Shown here in pieces: positions 45,822 to 58,385 of a stretch of 64,000 bases of DNA. Within the stretch, counting starts at the first letter, position 1; each line of letters begins with the position of its first letter. A program made the translations under genes and the position numbers. The notes beneath the pieces are model-generated. The model was not told the origin of the DNA. It searched no databases and saw only the letters and a program-made list of their open reading frames with translations. The DNA is from Isoetes taiwanensis (Eukaryota > Streptophyta > Lycopodiopsida > Isoetales > Isoetaceae). Where the stretch lies: the NCBI GenBank assembly GCA_021234155.1, contig JAJEKV010000033.1, positions 13,463,614 to 13,527,613 on the forward strand, written 5' to 3'.

Positions 45822-47096
45822 CTAGATCCTGTTGAAGGCAATAGCTTGGAGTCCGTGGTTGAGCTGAAATGTGCATTTACTCCGGCTCTTCAGTATGCTT
45901 TGGCGGAATGATCGAGGATCTGCTTTCATTGTAGCTAATGTGCCTCCGAATGGGTAATCGAGAAATTTATCAAGCAATGCTCCTACCATTGTGACATGTA
46001 GCGTGTTGGATCCAGTGTCGATGTCGCCGAACATTGTTAACTCTTCTGTGATGTCGTCGTTTCTGCACGTGTTGCAGAGACTGTCCGGCACTACCTTGTT
46101 GCAAGAATTGCACGTTTTGACAACCTTGTTTTCGCCAGTTATATTCAATCTTAATGTGCCTGTGATCTGTACATGTAAGGATGTTTGATTAGTGGAGAGC
46201 TTATGAAAGAAGGTAAAAAGCGAAGACAATTTTGGCTTAGTTTTAGTAGTAGAAGATATACATTGGTATTTTGTAGAACGTGTGCTGCGAAGACTTCATT
46301 TGTGAGTTTTGCTACTACGTCATCGTCTGAGAACCATAATTCATCCAGAAACCAACTTGACACTGCGTCCTCGACAATCTTGAATGCCATTGTAGCTTCT
46401 GTAGATGTTAAGCTAGTCTGGCCACGGAACGTACTTGCCTTTAGGGTCTTGAATAAGATAATGGGTTTACGTCCTAAAAGAAACAAGTCTTTGAGCTTGT
46501 CAAACACATGTGCTTGTTCAAAGCCGCGAACTTTAATTCTGCGACATCCTTTTTGTCGCATCCATCTGCGATTAGCAAACAAGGGAACATTGTATGTTCT
46601 TTGACTCCGACAATAGCAACTAGCAGGTTGACGTGTATGGGTTGGTCATGGGTCGCGTTTAACAGTGACTGTATGTTTGCACTGTCTGTGGGCAATAAGG
46701 AGAGCAGCACTCCAGGCCCTTCAATGGGTGTCACTTCAGCAATGCACACAATCACAGTAACTGCTGACGACGAGCGCGGCGTGGAATTACAAACCGTGTT
46801 GACACCAGATTCTTGGGTCTCCATACGTAATTTCGGTGTAAGGAAGAGAAACCCATTGTACGAGTACGGAGATTGTGTGAACACCATAAAGATTCAAAGG
46901 TTCGTCCACGACATCCACATTTAACGCCTTATAACTGTTGGATGTTGGTCGAGCAAGTTTTTCAGTATTGGATTAGAACGAGGACATGTATCTCGTTTCC
47001 AAGGATTTTTGGATCATTTTTTGTTGACTTTGAATTGGGCATGTGCATAGATTCTTCGATTCTCGCTGGGCGTTTGGTGCCAGTAGGTGATGCCAT
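45822..47096 (-). pseudogene. RPA70-like single-strand DNA-binding protein (OB folds), Helitron-borne, frameshifted
   Basis: ATG at 47096 opens MASPTGTKRPARIEES. Pieces in changing frames follow: ISVLVQWVSLPYTE; VTVIVCIAEVTPIEGPGVLL and LLVAIVGVKEHTMFPCLLIA (46474-46887); ARKPIILFKTLKAS-like and VEDAVSSWFLDELWFSDDDV (46151-46582); and ITGTLRLNITGENKVVKTC (45822-46229), which contains C-x2-C-x8-C-x2-C, CNSCNKVVPDSLCNTC. Repeated beta-rich OB-like segments ending in a zinc-ribbon OB fold are the plan of RPA70. Plant Helitrons often carry such genes. At least three frame changes break it. The alternative is a host OB-fold protein captured by the element. Confidence 0.55.
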
Positions 47097-47213
47097 TTGC
47101 AGTGTGAGGTAGGTTAATGGGATGCGAAATGAATGGCGACAAGCAATGGAGGTTAACGAGAACAAGCAATGGGGTTTTAGTTGTTAATGGTTGGAAGGCT
47201 TGCTCCTGCACCA

Positions 47214-47222
47214 TTTTTATAG
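47214..47222 (-). promoter_or_regulatory. TATA box of the RPA-like gene
   Basis: CTATAAAAA on the minus strand, about 120 bases upstream of the ATG at 47096. The leader between them has no other ATG before the upstream in-frame one at 47165. Confidence 0.5.
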
Positions 47223-49390
47223 AGTTGTTATATGTCATGTATCCTTTGCATTAGTGCGCCTCAAGGAGGCATGCATATTAGATATTTTTCGAGTAAGAGA
47301 TGGAAAGAAATGGAAGCAATCGAGAATTTAAAGTGATGCAAGGAGATCATTAGCAAAGCTTTTAGGCACGAAGATAAAGGATATTTTGCTAGAAAATATA
47401 TGCCAAGCGTCATGTCCCAAAATCGGCTCATAATTGCATGTGCTAAATTGCAAAAAATCCACTTACTCTTCCAGTAAGACTTGGTATTGTAGCAATATTT
47501 TACTACCTCCATGCATGTCATGTGAATGCTACAATTGATACCGGTAGAACATCTATGCTGATGGAAGTCAATACCAATTGGCCTATGCAAAATTGGCACA
47601 TTTCAAACCTTAGGTGCCTCTTAATCTCCACGTTGCCTCAACTATGAACCTACCTTTTTTTTTTTGATCCCTGGATGTTAGCCTTTTCTAACCTTGAAAA
47701 TGTAGATATTGATAATTTTCTGTTTAGTTGAGATAGATAGTGTTTTAAATGATAAATGTTTTGTTACTAATCCCAGGGATGCATAAGGTGCCGGCAGAGT
47801 AGTAGCCATAATTACCTTTTAAAACAAGTGTGTGGTGTATCAACGGCGTCTTTTATAGGCGCAACTATTTTCTTCTGAATGCCTTAGGGATAGAAGCGAA
47901 AATAATAAGGATCACCCTCAGCAAAAACCATAGTTTTAGTGTTCGTAGACAACTTTAATGATCTTTGCAAATGAATCGACAATTTTTTCATGCACAAAAC
48001 ATAGATAAAACGGTCCAAGTTTGTTCTTCCAGCAGGAAAACAAATCTGTTGGCTGCAACAAGGCTATAAGTGATTTTCCTTCACAGCAAAGCAAAAGGTG
48101 CCTTTGAGGCTCACCGCAATGAACAACTCGCTTAAATTTTCATGGTCACCGATGGATTTTGGGGAATATCCACATCTACAAGAACTTGAAGGCTCACCTC
48201 AAAGCTATAAAAGGAGGTTTGGCATTGAATGTGGTTGGAATTGAAGATGTGAAGTCGTTCCCATCAAGACTGTAAAGATGTTGGCTAGATGAAACACTTC
48301 AAAAATCTGATTCATGTGCCATAATCAAATGCTTTGTGGCATCTATCTGCATGCCCTCTCTCTGCTCTTCAAGTGCCATGCTTTCTTACTCTGATGTAGC
48401 AAAGATGAAACAATTGGCATGAAACAAAACAAAATGCGTAAAGCGTGAAACAAGTGGTCGCTTTTTGTGTCGATGTATGCCCAATTCTCCGTTTGAACAT
48501 TCACCGCCTACAAACATGCAATTGTCCATTTTCAAGCAGCGGATACACTAGCTCAAAGTCATAAACTTGCAAGGCTTTTCGAGTAAATTATGTTCAAGAA
48601 GTGGAATCATAGTGATGTATGTGACTCTCATGAGCGGACAATATCCCGCATTTCGGGATATTGTTGGATGATTTGTAGTAAATCCCGCAAAGATACATAT
48701 ATATAAATGAGCTAGCTACTACGATACTGCACTTCGAGAGTGGCTTAATGATTGCACAAAAAGGAATTGTGTTGTTAGGTACCTTGAGAGGGGCCTAGAC
48801 AATCCTCGAGCTCGTTGGACGGTGAACAGTCCATGATCATATTTGCATACTTGGTCTAGGCAAATATACATCCACATTGAGGCTACTCGTGCAAGTATAT
48901 GACAATGTAAAGATTTGTAAGAAGCAAGAGAAGTCTTCAAAGAGATGGTTTGAGAGAAGCTTATGATCAACTTGCTGATCTTATACCCTTAAACTTTTTT
49001 CATGAAATGCCCGGCAAAGTGATTTCCGCAGTTGATTTCCTCCATCATTCTCCATTCCGTAAGTTCCAAATCAATGATTAAAGTTGCATGCGATGGAACA
49101 AAGGCTCAATTAGCGAGAGCCTGAGTCCTCGAGCTCCAAACCCATCTGGAAAGACTCCAGAAGCTAGTTAGCCCATATGTTGAACCAATACATCTAATAA
49201 ATAATCAAAGGCTTTGTAAATACATTGAGATTTTACAGATTAACACCACTTGCTCTCGGTTTTCATTGTCTTTATCGCAAGACTAATCGCAGACGTAAAG
49301 GTGATCTCTCCACAACTGTACCATCTTCTAACTTTGCAAATAGTCCTCTGCAAATAGTCCTTTGGTAAACCGGCTGTCTATAAGACCTAT
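47223..49390. other. No gene recognised; one strong hairpin
   Basis: Unique AT-rich sequence. A perfect 10-bp hairpin CAATATCCCG/CGGGATATTG with a 5-base loop lies at 48639-48663. No protein family or splice-consistent exon was found, and no convincing Helitron 5' end. Confidence 0.45.
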
Positions 49391-49417
49391 TTAATTAACA
49401 CTTGAAACTATAAAGAC

Positions 49418-49678
49418 CTCTGACATCGTCTCCATCGCTTGGCCATCCAAATTTATGTCCATCTGCTATAATTCGTTTGATTATTCCACCATCTTGGCAA
49501 ACATCAACTAGTCTCACCCATGACAGCAACTCCACGTCAAACTTAAGAGTTGCATTAGGAGGAATCAAAGGCGGCGATCCAGCCTCCCCATATCCCAATT
49601 CTGGTGGAATAGTAAGAATGGCCCTTTCATTCTTCTTCATAGTAGAAACACCGAGATCAAATCGTTTAATAACAGAAC
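49418..49678 (-). pseudogene. Orphan exon of an FKBP-type peptidyl-prolyl isomerase (plant FKBP62/65 type)
   Basis: After a pyrimidine-rich CCTCAG acceptor the exon reads GSVIKRFDLGVSTMKKNERA, ILTIPPELGYGEAGSPPLIP, PNATLKFDVELLSW and DVCQDGGIIKRIIADG: the second half of an FKBP domain and the linker to the next, as in multi-domain plant FKBPs (ROF1/ROF2). These catalyse prolyl isomerisation and partner HSP90. The PPELGYGEAGSPP loop is intact. The exon may end at AGAG|GTCTTT (49418). No neighbouring FKBP, TPR or start exon is visible within about 1 kb on either side, so the exon appears isolated, although long introns cannot be excluded. Confidence 0.8.
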
Positions 49679-49699
49679 CTGAGGACCAAAAAGAAAGAT

Positions 49700-52600
49700 T
49701 GTCAAATACTAATGCTCCAAGGATTTGAGACAAATGTTTCAAGATTTCAATTATGTGTGCAACACCTTTCTTCCATGGCTAATGCTTACTCTTGAACACA
49801 GCCGGATTGCTTCGCTATAACTGTTTAACTTTAATTTACAGTCGTTATTTGAAATGCGTGCTATCTTCAAATGTCCGATTTCTCTTTCTCTTCAAATTGA
49901 ATTTGCTATCAAATTCAATGTACCGGACTCAGACGACCTTGAAATGAGTAATTGTATAGGCCTACCATTTTCCCCATGTCTTGACAAAGCTAAACTCGAT
50001 ATCTGCATTGACCAACTCATTTCTTACACGTGGCTCGACATAAACTATGATGCCTTTCTCCGTGAATAACCATCCGCAAAATCATCATCATATTTCCAAA
50101 GGTTACATGAATAAAATAAATGAGCATAACAAGGGGTCCTTTCCACTACACTACAATGCGTCTTATTTTCAAAAGTTACCAAACTAATATGAGATTAAAT
50201 CATCCGCTGTAATTAACAACTTCCTCAAGTCTTCATTAGAGCTCTCAAAAAGCACTTATACCTTTCTAAAGAGGCGGATGCTTCTACATGTCCAAAGATG
50301 TAAATATCTGGATTTTTCATTTACAATCACATGCGAAATTCATAAATTATGACCAAAGATCTAATAATGCTTATCCAAAACAATTGAAACGACCGAAAAG
50401 CATCCAAGAGCTGCAAGTTCCTAGTGGGTTATGATATTAAGTTGAACAGAAAGTAGAAAATTTAAGAAAACATCCAAAGAGGTTGAAAGATGTCCCAAGG
50501 TTGCAAGTTCATTAAGCTAGTATTTTGAGCATAAAGCCAAGTTGGGTCGGGTTTGGTTGCTACCGTAAACTCGATTGCCCTATTCTTCTTCTCCTTTATG
50601 CGATTCTTTATCTAAGTGATGCCCATACTTCTCGCTAGTTTTGTAGCTTTATTCTATCTTAAATGCGTACAGTTAAAATCTCAAGTTCTATGACAAAGGA
50701 CATCAATGTAATGGATTTTTACTAGAATAATAATGCATCAAAGATGATAAAACTATACATTCACACTACCTACAACTACTACATACTTTGAGATCATATT
50801 TTCCCTCACCCAAATTGCCTAATAATCCTCCAATTGAAAACAGACGCACCTATCACTTCCCCATTTTGCAAGAGATTAATAGATCCGCCTTGCAAGGGAT
50901 AATGACTGACCATTTCTTTACATAGGACTTGCAATGGAGGTGAATCAGGGTTTACATGGGATGCATACCGTGGGATGTGTCCCATATAAGTTTAATCAGT
51001 ATAAGCAAATCAAGTGTCGTCATCATAAAAATAAGAGTTCCATATTAGAGCTTGATTCTAGGCAAACAGAGAAACATCCAAAGGGGTAACAGATCTGTCT
51101 AAATCTTGGAGGTGTTATAAGTACTTTTACTTACACAACACCACATCTTCTACATGGCCTCCGACAGCCCCAACAAAGATGCATCGTGATAAACTTCACA
51201 TTCACAATGGACTTAGTGAAATGTGTGTCTAGCACTAGGTTGGAAACGGGGATTTCCTCATACAGCCCACACCGCCATGTTGCTGCATTTTAATAACTGA
51301 TTCATCTAATTTTACAGTGCCCCAACAAGAATATAATCATTTCTAAGATTGCTGTGTTGCTGCCTTCCGACATATATCTAAACCTAAAACACATTCTGCT
51401 TTGCCTGCATCGTCGAATGTACAATGAAATACAAGATTCCAGGAAGAAGCATTATGCGACCATGGAGCCTTGCCAGTTACCCGGTTCCCTTCAAGAAATC
51501 AGACGTCGAAGCTGACCGCCAGTTTACAGGAAATAGAAGGTTTTTAGCAGTCACCAGCATATCCTAAGGATATTCAAGAATATACCTAGGATATGCCAAA
51601 AGCCCACATAAACAAGGGTTTGCCCCCCTAGGGGCAACCCAAAAAGAGCAAGGAATTGTAATGTTGGGATTTGTGCAAATGATTATGAGCTTGGATGAAT
51701 AGCTACATTGCATTCTCTCAAGGTTCTAAATGTTTAATTACTTCTTCGAGGAACAGATGCATTTCTTGCTTCAAGGATTGACATTAGATCATGTGACAAC
51801 CACTGAAACCAAAATATTTGGAGTTATGAAAAGAAATCAATTTTCCTACCCCATGGTTTCTAAATGCATTTCACAATAAGGTGCACTGTTTGTGCATATA
51901 AACTTAGATTTTACAAGAAGTTTGGACAACTCATTCTCCAGGAATGAAATTTAGATTCAAAACCTCCTCAAGAAACCTTCATCATCTTCAAAACAAAATC
52001 TAAAACAAATCTTCTTCAACCTATGAAGCAAAATTTGCTTTTACTTGGAACTCTCTATTTTCGCCAAATTTTTGAAATGCTTAAACATTTTTTCATCCTA
52101 GGTTTACCTTTGCACCAGACCTAGTTTATTGCTCTTTCTATAAGTGATGCATGTTGTTGTGTTGTTTCATCTATATAATTGTTTCATCTGGACCATTGCT
52201 TCATGGAATATTCCTTCCAATGTTCCATATAAAGGAACCAAGGTCATCTCCCCAAAATCAAGATGAGATCAAACTGGAATTTCCATGTCACTCTAAGATT
52301 TATGAAATATAGAATGCAAGTCAATAATATAGTCAATGAGCAAGCAGAAAATTAGTTGCACATGAGAAAAAGTCATGTGTTGCTGTGCATTAGGGTTGCC
52401 CTTAAGGCCAAAGTTCCATTGCAGTAACTTAGAAGGTTAACGAATTATAAGCTTTTGCCTTTAGTTATGTTGGCAAATCTTTTTTAGCTTTTGATAACTG
52501 CCATAGAAATGTTGGCAAGTCTTAGTTAGTATTATTTATCCATGACAATTGAGTGAAAAAATCACCTTTCCATAACTCTATATTGTTCCCGTTTTTGCTC

Positions 52601-52900
52601 ACTTGCAACTTTGTATTAAGACAAGCAGACAGACAAACAGACATTATTTTTACATCATGCCACATTGGCATCATCCATGAGGACATATGACCTCATGGAT
52701 GCTCTTCATTCTCTTTGGGCAATGGCCTGGTGATGATATCTTTGTGTTGCTTCTTTCTAATCCTGGGGGATGCACCTATCATATAGGGGGTATCTCGTGT
52801 GCATGCTAGGGGTTGCCAGAAACCCCCTTATATACGCCTTAAAAATCCTCCAAAAACCCCGGTTTCAGTCGCATATTGTACCAAAGCCACCTAAAAAATA
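49700..52900. other. Mostly unique sequence, no gene recognised
   Basis: Apart from the 105-bp repeat at 51540, I see no supported feature. A minus-strand stretch at about 49960-50065 (GIIVYVEPRVRNELVNADIE) is protein-like but unidentified. Around 52810-52830 there is a short GGGGTT/AACCCC hairpin. Confidence 0.4.
51540..51645. repeat. 105-bp dispersed repeat, copy 2
   Basis: Same orientation as 12852-12956; includes GCATATCCTAAGGATATTC and the GGGTTTGCCC/GGGGCAACCC hairpin. It ends abruptly after CCCAAAAA. Confidence 0.85.
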
Positions 52901-53810
52901 TGGTTCATGCCCAAAATAAATCCTTTTGGGTCACTCAAACTAACTATTTTTAAACAAAAAGGGTACCCTTACTGCGCCTTGTGCCCCATTATAACACACC
53001 ACATTTTGCAACTCTCATATTCAGTTTGTACATCTATAACAATAGTTAAAATGATTCAGACTGGTTAATAACTTGAACATATACAAATTCTATCCTCTGA
53101 CGATACAAATTAACGATTCCCATTTATAACATGGATGAAAAGATAATGGAGACTCTAAACCTAAATGTTGGGCAAAGGAAAAATCCCAAGTGCATTTCAA
53201 GAATTCTCTTTGACACTTTTTTTAAAACTCCCTTTCAAGACAATGCAAATCTACATCGGCTCAAAACCAAGACGAACAAAAACATATATCTTCTATTATT
53301 TAATTTAGACTCCCCACTTATGGTAGATTATTATCGAGCCACTTTCTTTAAAGTATGCGTAAAACACTCAAACTATCTCCACCCGATTTGGGTTAGACTT
53401 CCTAGAAATGGAAACCCTTCCAGGGCTTCAACAGGATCGTGCATAAAATGTAGAGAACCACCTTGGAATTGACGTGACAAGAAATACAATGCCCAAAAAA
53501 AATGGGTACCTTGCACTTTAAGCAACCAAAATGGTAATTACAATTCCCATGTGCTTAAATAAAATTTCATTTTTTTACACATTCTTGTGATATTGTTTAT
53601 TATATATAGATATTCACAACAACTTGGATGTGTATATTTCTGAGATCTTCAAGTAAGTTGCTTTCATTACAAAATTCATAGCACCCAATCCATGAACATG
53701 AGGTTGCCCACATAATTCGGATATGGCTCATGTGCTCTGTTCAAACAAAATTCGGGACAAAATTAGTATTAATATTTGAGACCCCATCAGTCCACCTATA
53801 TGTGCTGGAA

Positions 53811-53960
53811 TATCTCCCAATATTTTGTACACAAGCCAACTGCAATTTTACGATCACTTTTGGAAAGAGAACCATCTATATATATGTTGAATAGCTACCA
53901 ATGCTTTCTACACATGCAAGCTGCAATTTTAACGTCGATTATGGAAAGATTACATTCACA
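53811..53960 (+). repeat. Two diverged tandem units of about 76 bp (copy G)
   Basis: GGAATATCTCCCAATATTTT... and TGAATAGCTACCAATGCTTT... both run through CTGCAATTTTA to GGAAAGA. See 34960-35200. Confidence 0.7.
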
Positions 53961-55100
53961 TTGTACATTGTGTTCTATGTGGGCTTCCTTGTCCATCTAT
54001 CTGGCCCGGCTACTATTTGGAGCATACATATAGATACTTGCGAGCATTATGTAGCTAGCTAGTGTTAAACCATTTCTGCAGCATGCGTATCAGCATGAAC
54101 TTTACAAGCAGCAACTATTACCCTTCAAGTTGTGGCATAGGTTCAAATGGCATGCTGCTAATAAGCCCTCTGCTTCATCTAGCCACCTTGCCCTGCCAAG
54201 ATTCTCATCTAGCCACCCTGCTTCATCCATAGTTCTCAATATCATGTGTTTCCCATGACTTATTCTCATCCAAATAGAATAATAGCATCCATCCTAAAAG
54301 AGTTCACCACTTCTACAACCAGAGCGCTGACATTAAAACGTAATTTTTGTCTATTGCATCTCCATCAATAAATCAATAAAGCAAGAGCGTCATCAGGAAA
54401 GCCCTGCAGCAACCGTTATCCATGAAACAACATTGCGTTGATGCATGATAACAAATATTATTCCCATAGCTTCTAAGCTCCCACACTTGGCATGCATGCC
54501 AATGATAATTATGGCCATGATCGCATGAGCTCCAACAGCATGTGGTATAGCACAAACATGCATTAGTTCTTGTCTTCCCTACTGCACCTAAACTGCCTCA
54601 AGCACTAAAAATGCCACTGTGTCCAAAATCACACTTCATATTTTCATACAATTGTAGTATATGTTGGCAATAAGCCATCCACATCATAAGCTCTAATAAT
54701 GGCACCCCAATAACAAGTTTTGTTCAATCAAGCATGCTACAACAACGAATACAACAGAATAGGGTGTTTTTCGTCGGGTATAGCGTCAAGTAAAATGACG
54801 CTATGTATATCCTCACATGTCCACTAAATGTCACGAAGTTGACGCTAAATATGCTATACTTTGATGTCGCATGGGCGTCAACTTTTGCGTCAAGTATTGT
54901 GTCACGACTACTTAACATAAAAATGACACAATGACTACATTTGTGACAATTGCATGGCATGTTTGTTACACTATATTGGCATTCTTACCTTGCACAGATT
55001 GGCATCCTTTGCGTCATATTTGTAACTCTCTTTTAACAGACTTTGTATCATTTGGTTATGCAATTTATAACATGATTGTGATCTTTAGTTATATAGTTAA

Positions 55101-55165
55101 GGAAGGAAGGAAGGAAGGAAGTTTATTTTAACGTCCACGGAGGCCAGAGGCTATGAGACGGTACT
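55101..55165 (+). repeat. Microsatellite-headed insertion unique to G1
   Basis: Five to six GAAG repeats followed by TTTATTTTAACGTCCACGG and AGGCCAGAGGCTATGAGACG. The matching place in F1 has only a few bases. Origin unknown. Confidence 0.7.
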
Positions 55166-55351
55166 AGTCTTATTCTTGTAATATTTGAGTAACAAAATTA
55201 TGTCTATATTTTGTGATCTTTAGTTATATAATTAAGACAAACTAGTCTCATTCTTGTAATATTTGAGTAACAGAATTATGTCTATATTTAGATCTTCTTG
55301 TGACATCTACATAATGATTTTAATGAGCACATATAATACCATTGTCAGATT

Positions 55352-56170
55352 TGTGTCCAAATCAAAAAACATCTTTATGGCAGTTCTGCCTTCAATTATT
55401 GTCATTTTTGTCTCTTCATTATTATTATTTTGTGTTATGCAAATTTAGTTTTTTTTAGTCTATGGTTGCATCATGCATAAAGAACGAAGGAAGAAAATGA
55501 AAAAGATGTAATTGCACTAGTAACAATAACAAGGTTAATCGTGATGACATTACTTAAAAATAAGAACATTAAGTTCAAATGGAAGATCATGATGACATCA
55601 AAAAGATATTTTTCAAAATAAACCCAATGGTTTGAGTTTGAAATACTTCCCATCATATTATCTTCATTCCAGATTATCAAATTATCAGATTATCGTCCTT
55701 TACCTATACGATTGGGCATCCTCAAATCTGCATGCACCACTTTTCTACCATAAGGGCTTCAAATTCTGCAATGTCTTGGCAGCACAACCATACAGACCTG
55801 CATGCATGCCCTACAAGCTAAGAACAAATAATAAAATCAACATACCTTTACATATCTTAGAAATTCAACATCTTAAACTGATAATACCTTGAAGAAAATG
55901 CACATATAACATACATAACACCACCCTTTCTAACTTAAATAAATTCAAAAGATAAATAACCACCGCAAAATTGATTTCTTCTCTGTTTTACGGTAACATC
56001 CTTCTAGGAACCAGCAAATCCTAGCAAGCCACATTGACTTATCTAGCAACTTCAAATGAAGTGCACATTCATGCCATCTACTTTTGCACAAGCAAAACGA
56101 GCCATATCCTGCCAGCTACACAAACACGCAGCAATAAACAAACGTTATCCTTGCATGCATATAGCTGCAG
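55352..56170. other. Spacer between G1 and G2 with an old copy of a D/E segment
   Basis: About 55725-55855 is a diverged relative of 27196-27310 (shared CTTCAAATT-TGCA-TGTCTT-GCAGCACAA and TGCATGCATG-CC). This is much more diverged than D is from E, so it is an older duplication. No gene. Confidence 0.6.
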
Positions 56171-57000
56171 ACCATCCCCATCCTCACACTCTAAAATATC
56201 TGGCCTATCACAAATAGGCCTGAACATAATGTATACATGGCCTAATTCTACCATGCATGTAGCTGCAACTAACTAGAAGGCAACACTAGCAAGACTATCA
56301 CTGTTAGATACTCTTTTTAGACCAAACCCCATTACGTCACAAAGACAAAAGACTGTACTCTACTTTTATCCTTATTTTCCATCCAATTACCAACATTATT
56401 GACTGTTCAATCTACTTACCTGGCCATCAAGGTGCTCAAATAAACCCATATTGAACATTGCAAGAAGAATAGAAAATTGCAGCAAATAGCAGATAACAGG
56501 ACAAAATTGCACCAAACTGAAACGCTATGTTACATACATAACGAATTACCATAACAAGATTTATTGCAAAGCTATTAAACAGGAACAGATACCATTCTCT
56601 AAAACCTACAATTCCATTTTAACATTACAGACCAAAATTGCATAGAAATAGAAATAGACGTATCTAACTACTGACCTGGTTTCAGTCACTCCTAGCTCAA
56701 CATTTTGCCCTTGCTTCCTTGATAGATTTGCCTTTGCTTCCCTCAGAAATTTGCCTGCTTGTCCCCAACATTGTATCTCCCACACTTGAAACTTCCAAAT
56801 CTTTCGGCATATTGCTTCTTTCTAGATAGAACCACCATCGACCCTGCTCTGTATGCCCTTATATCTGCACGAAAAACTCCATCCCCAAAAAGTTGGCTCT
56901 GCTTATAGCATTTTACCGTCCACTCTGCCATCCTGCCCTAGAAACTCTGCTCCATACACACTGCACTAAAACATGCTCATTTAAACAGCCTCAAATCTAT
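56171..57000 (+). repeat. Segmental duplication block G2 (direct copy of F2)
   Basis: Direct copy of 36071-36905. It contains the same 62-codon minus-strand frame (56743-56931). Confidence 0.95.
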
Positions 57001-58370
57001 GCCACGAATTTTTTAAATCATACTAATCCCACCTCATGAACTGTGGATTATTATCTCAAGGTACTATTCTTGTGCAAGAAATTGAAAACACATGACGAAT
57101 ACCAAAAGAACCAAATCTAAACTCTAATTTTACAAAAAAAAATTGAGCAATTCATAACATATCCGCACACTTCATCTTTAAAAGTTTTGCTTGCCTTTAT
57201 TCAGAAATTTCGCCTCCCATACTTCTTTGGTGGTAGGTTTCCGGCCAATTGCAAACCCCTATCAGCAAAATATACCTTGCTCTTTTAACCGCCTGCTTTG
57301 CTTATATTATTCCGAAACCAACATACGCCCCCAAAAAACGGCTATGATAATAGCATCTTGAGGTGCTGTCACTGGTTCCGACGGTCAAGCCATAGATGCC
57401 GAACCCTAAACCAGCATTCCCTGTTTTTTTCAGATCCAAAAATCCATATTTTTCCAAATAGAAATAGATTTCGATCTGGATTAAAAAAATTTAAACCGTA
57501 TTTTTTGAATAGCCCTCCTTTTTCAATGGTGCAACTTCCACCATACCTTGTTTTTCCATTTCTTTAGTACCTTAATACACCCATATGTAGCTCCCATGCC
57601 ACATCAATGTGCCGCTTCTTTTTCCACCCATTTGTTTTTCAACATGCACACCTATGTATTCAGCACGTGATTTTAAGACACAACTTGGTGCCAATAGTCT
57701 AACCACCACTTTGTCCCAATGGTCCACCATATAAATCCATCATCGTATGGTCGTATCTGGCTTTTCTTCATCATATCCAATTTCTTTGTTTATTCTACTT
57801 ATTTCTTTGATGTAGATTCAACTCCATATTATCACATCTACCTCAAGCTTTCAAAGGTCCACCCCATGAACAATTTTTTAGAGAACTTTATTCAACATAT
57901 CAAGCCCCATTCAGATTCTCAACTTTCCTCTTCATATGAGTCCACCAACATCTTCTTTTCCAAAGGTCCATTTTAAAAGATCATATCACCCTTTCCTCCC
58001 ATTGTCCACATAAAAGGCAAACTTTCTATAATCAACCCCATTCTTTACATTTTTGTTATTTTGCTTTCGGTGGAAACAATGGTATTCAACTAGATGCCTT
58101 TTCTATTTTCAATGGGCCAACAACTCCTCATTTCCCAAATCATTGTATTTACACCATCATACTATGGATTTTAATGGTATGAAGGGTAAACCTTCGAATC
58201 TAGCAATTTGTTTTCTACCCAAAGTGCCCCCATTTCCATTCTCAAATTTTAAGATCCATGATTTCCTGCAGAACTTTTTTCAATATATCCAGCTCCATTT
58301 CCATTCTCAATTTGCTTCAATCTTCTTCTTCTTCTCCTCCTAAGCTGCTCCCTCGGATACTAGGAGCCAT
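57001..58370. other. No gene recognised; diverged internal repeat
   Basis: Pyrimidine-rich on the plus strand. About 57868-57925 and 58254-58312 are diverged copies of one sequence (GAACTTT-TTCAA-ATATC-AGC-CCATT), about 385 bases apart. Confidence 0.5.
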
Positions 58371-58385
58371 CTTTTCATAGGAATA

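Larger units (their letters stand above)
45069..47222 (-). mobile_element. Helitron, minus orientation; 3' terminus seen, 5' end not found
   Basis: On the minus strand the element ends with a GC-rich hairpin GCCCAGC-AAC-GCTGGGC (45080-45096), seven bases, then CTAG (45072-45069) followed by a T: the canonical Helitron 3' end (hairpin, CTRR, insertion between A and T). An RPA-like gene in the same orientation lies 0.75-2 kb upstream, as in plant Helitrons that carry RPA genes. No Rep/helicase is seen. The 5' TC terminus could lie anywhere right of 47222, so the right limit given is a minimum. Confidence 0.65.
52901..55351 (-). repeat. Segmental duplication block G1 (inverted copy of F1)
   Basis: Inverted copy of 33681-36074. 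It differs by a 60-odd-base replacement at about 55100-55165, where (GAAG)n and TTTATTTTAACGTCCACGG replace ACAAA, and by three missing bases at the CACTA terminus near 54747. The frame 53131-53472 is the copy of 35503-35844. Confidence 0.95.

Noticed and set aside
47014-47238. Frames overlapping the start of the RPA-like gene
   Set aside because: They are alternative frames of the leader and first codons; the ATG at 47096 fits the TATA box distance and composition best.
48700-48725. Possible Helitron 5' end (TCGTAGTAG on the minus strand near 48723)
   Set aside because: Only a short match to a weak consensus, with no second copy to confirm it.
53131-53472. 113-codon ORF conserved between F1 and G1
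   Set aside because: Conservation is expected from the recent duplication and gives no evidence of coding; no family recognised.
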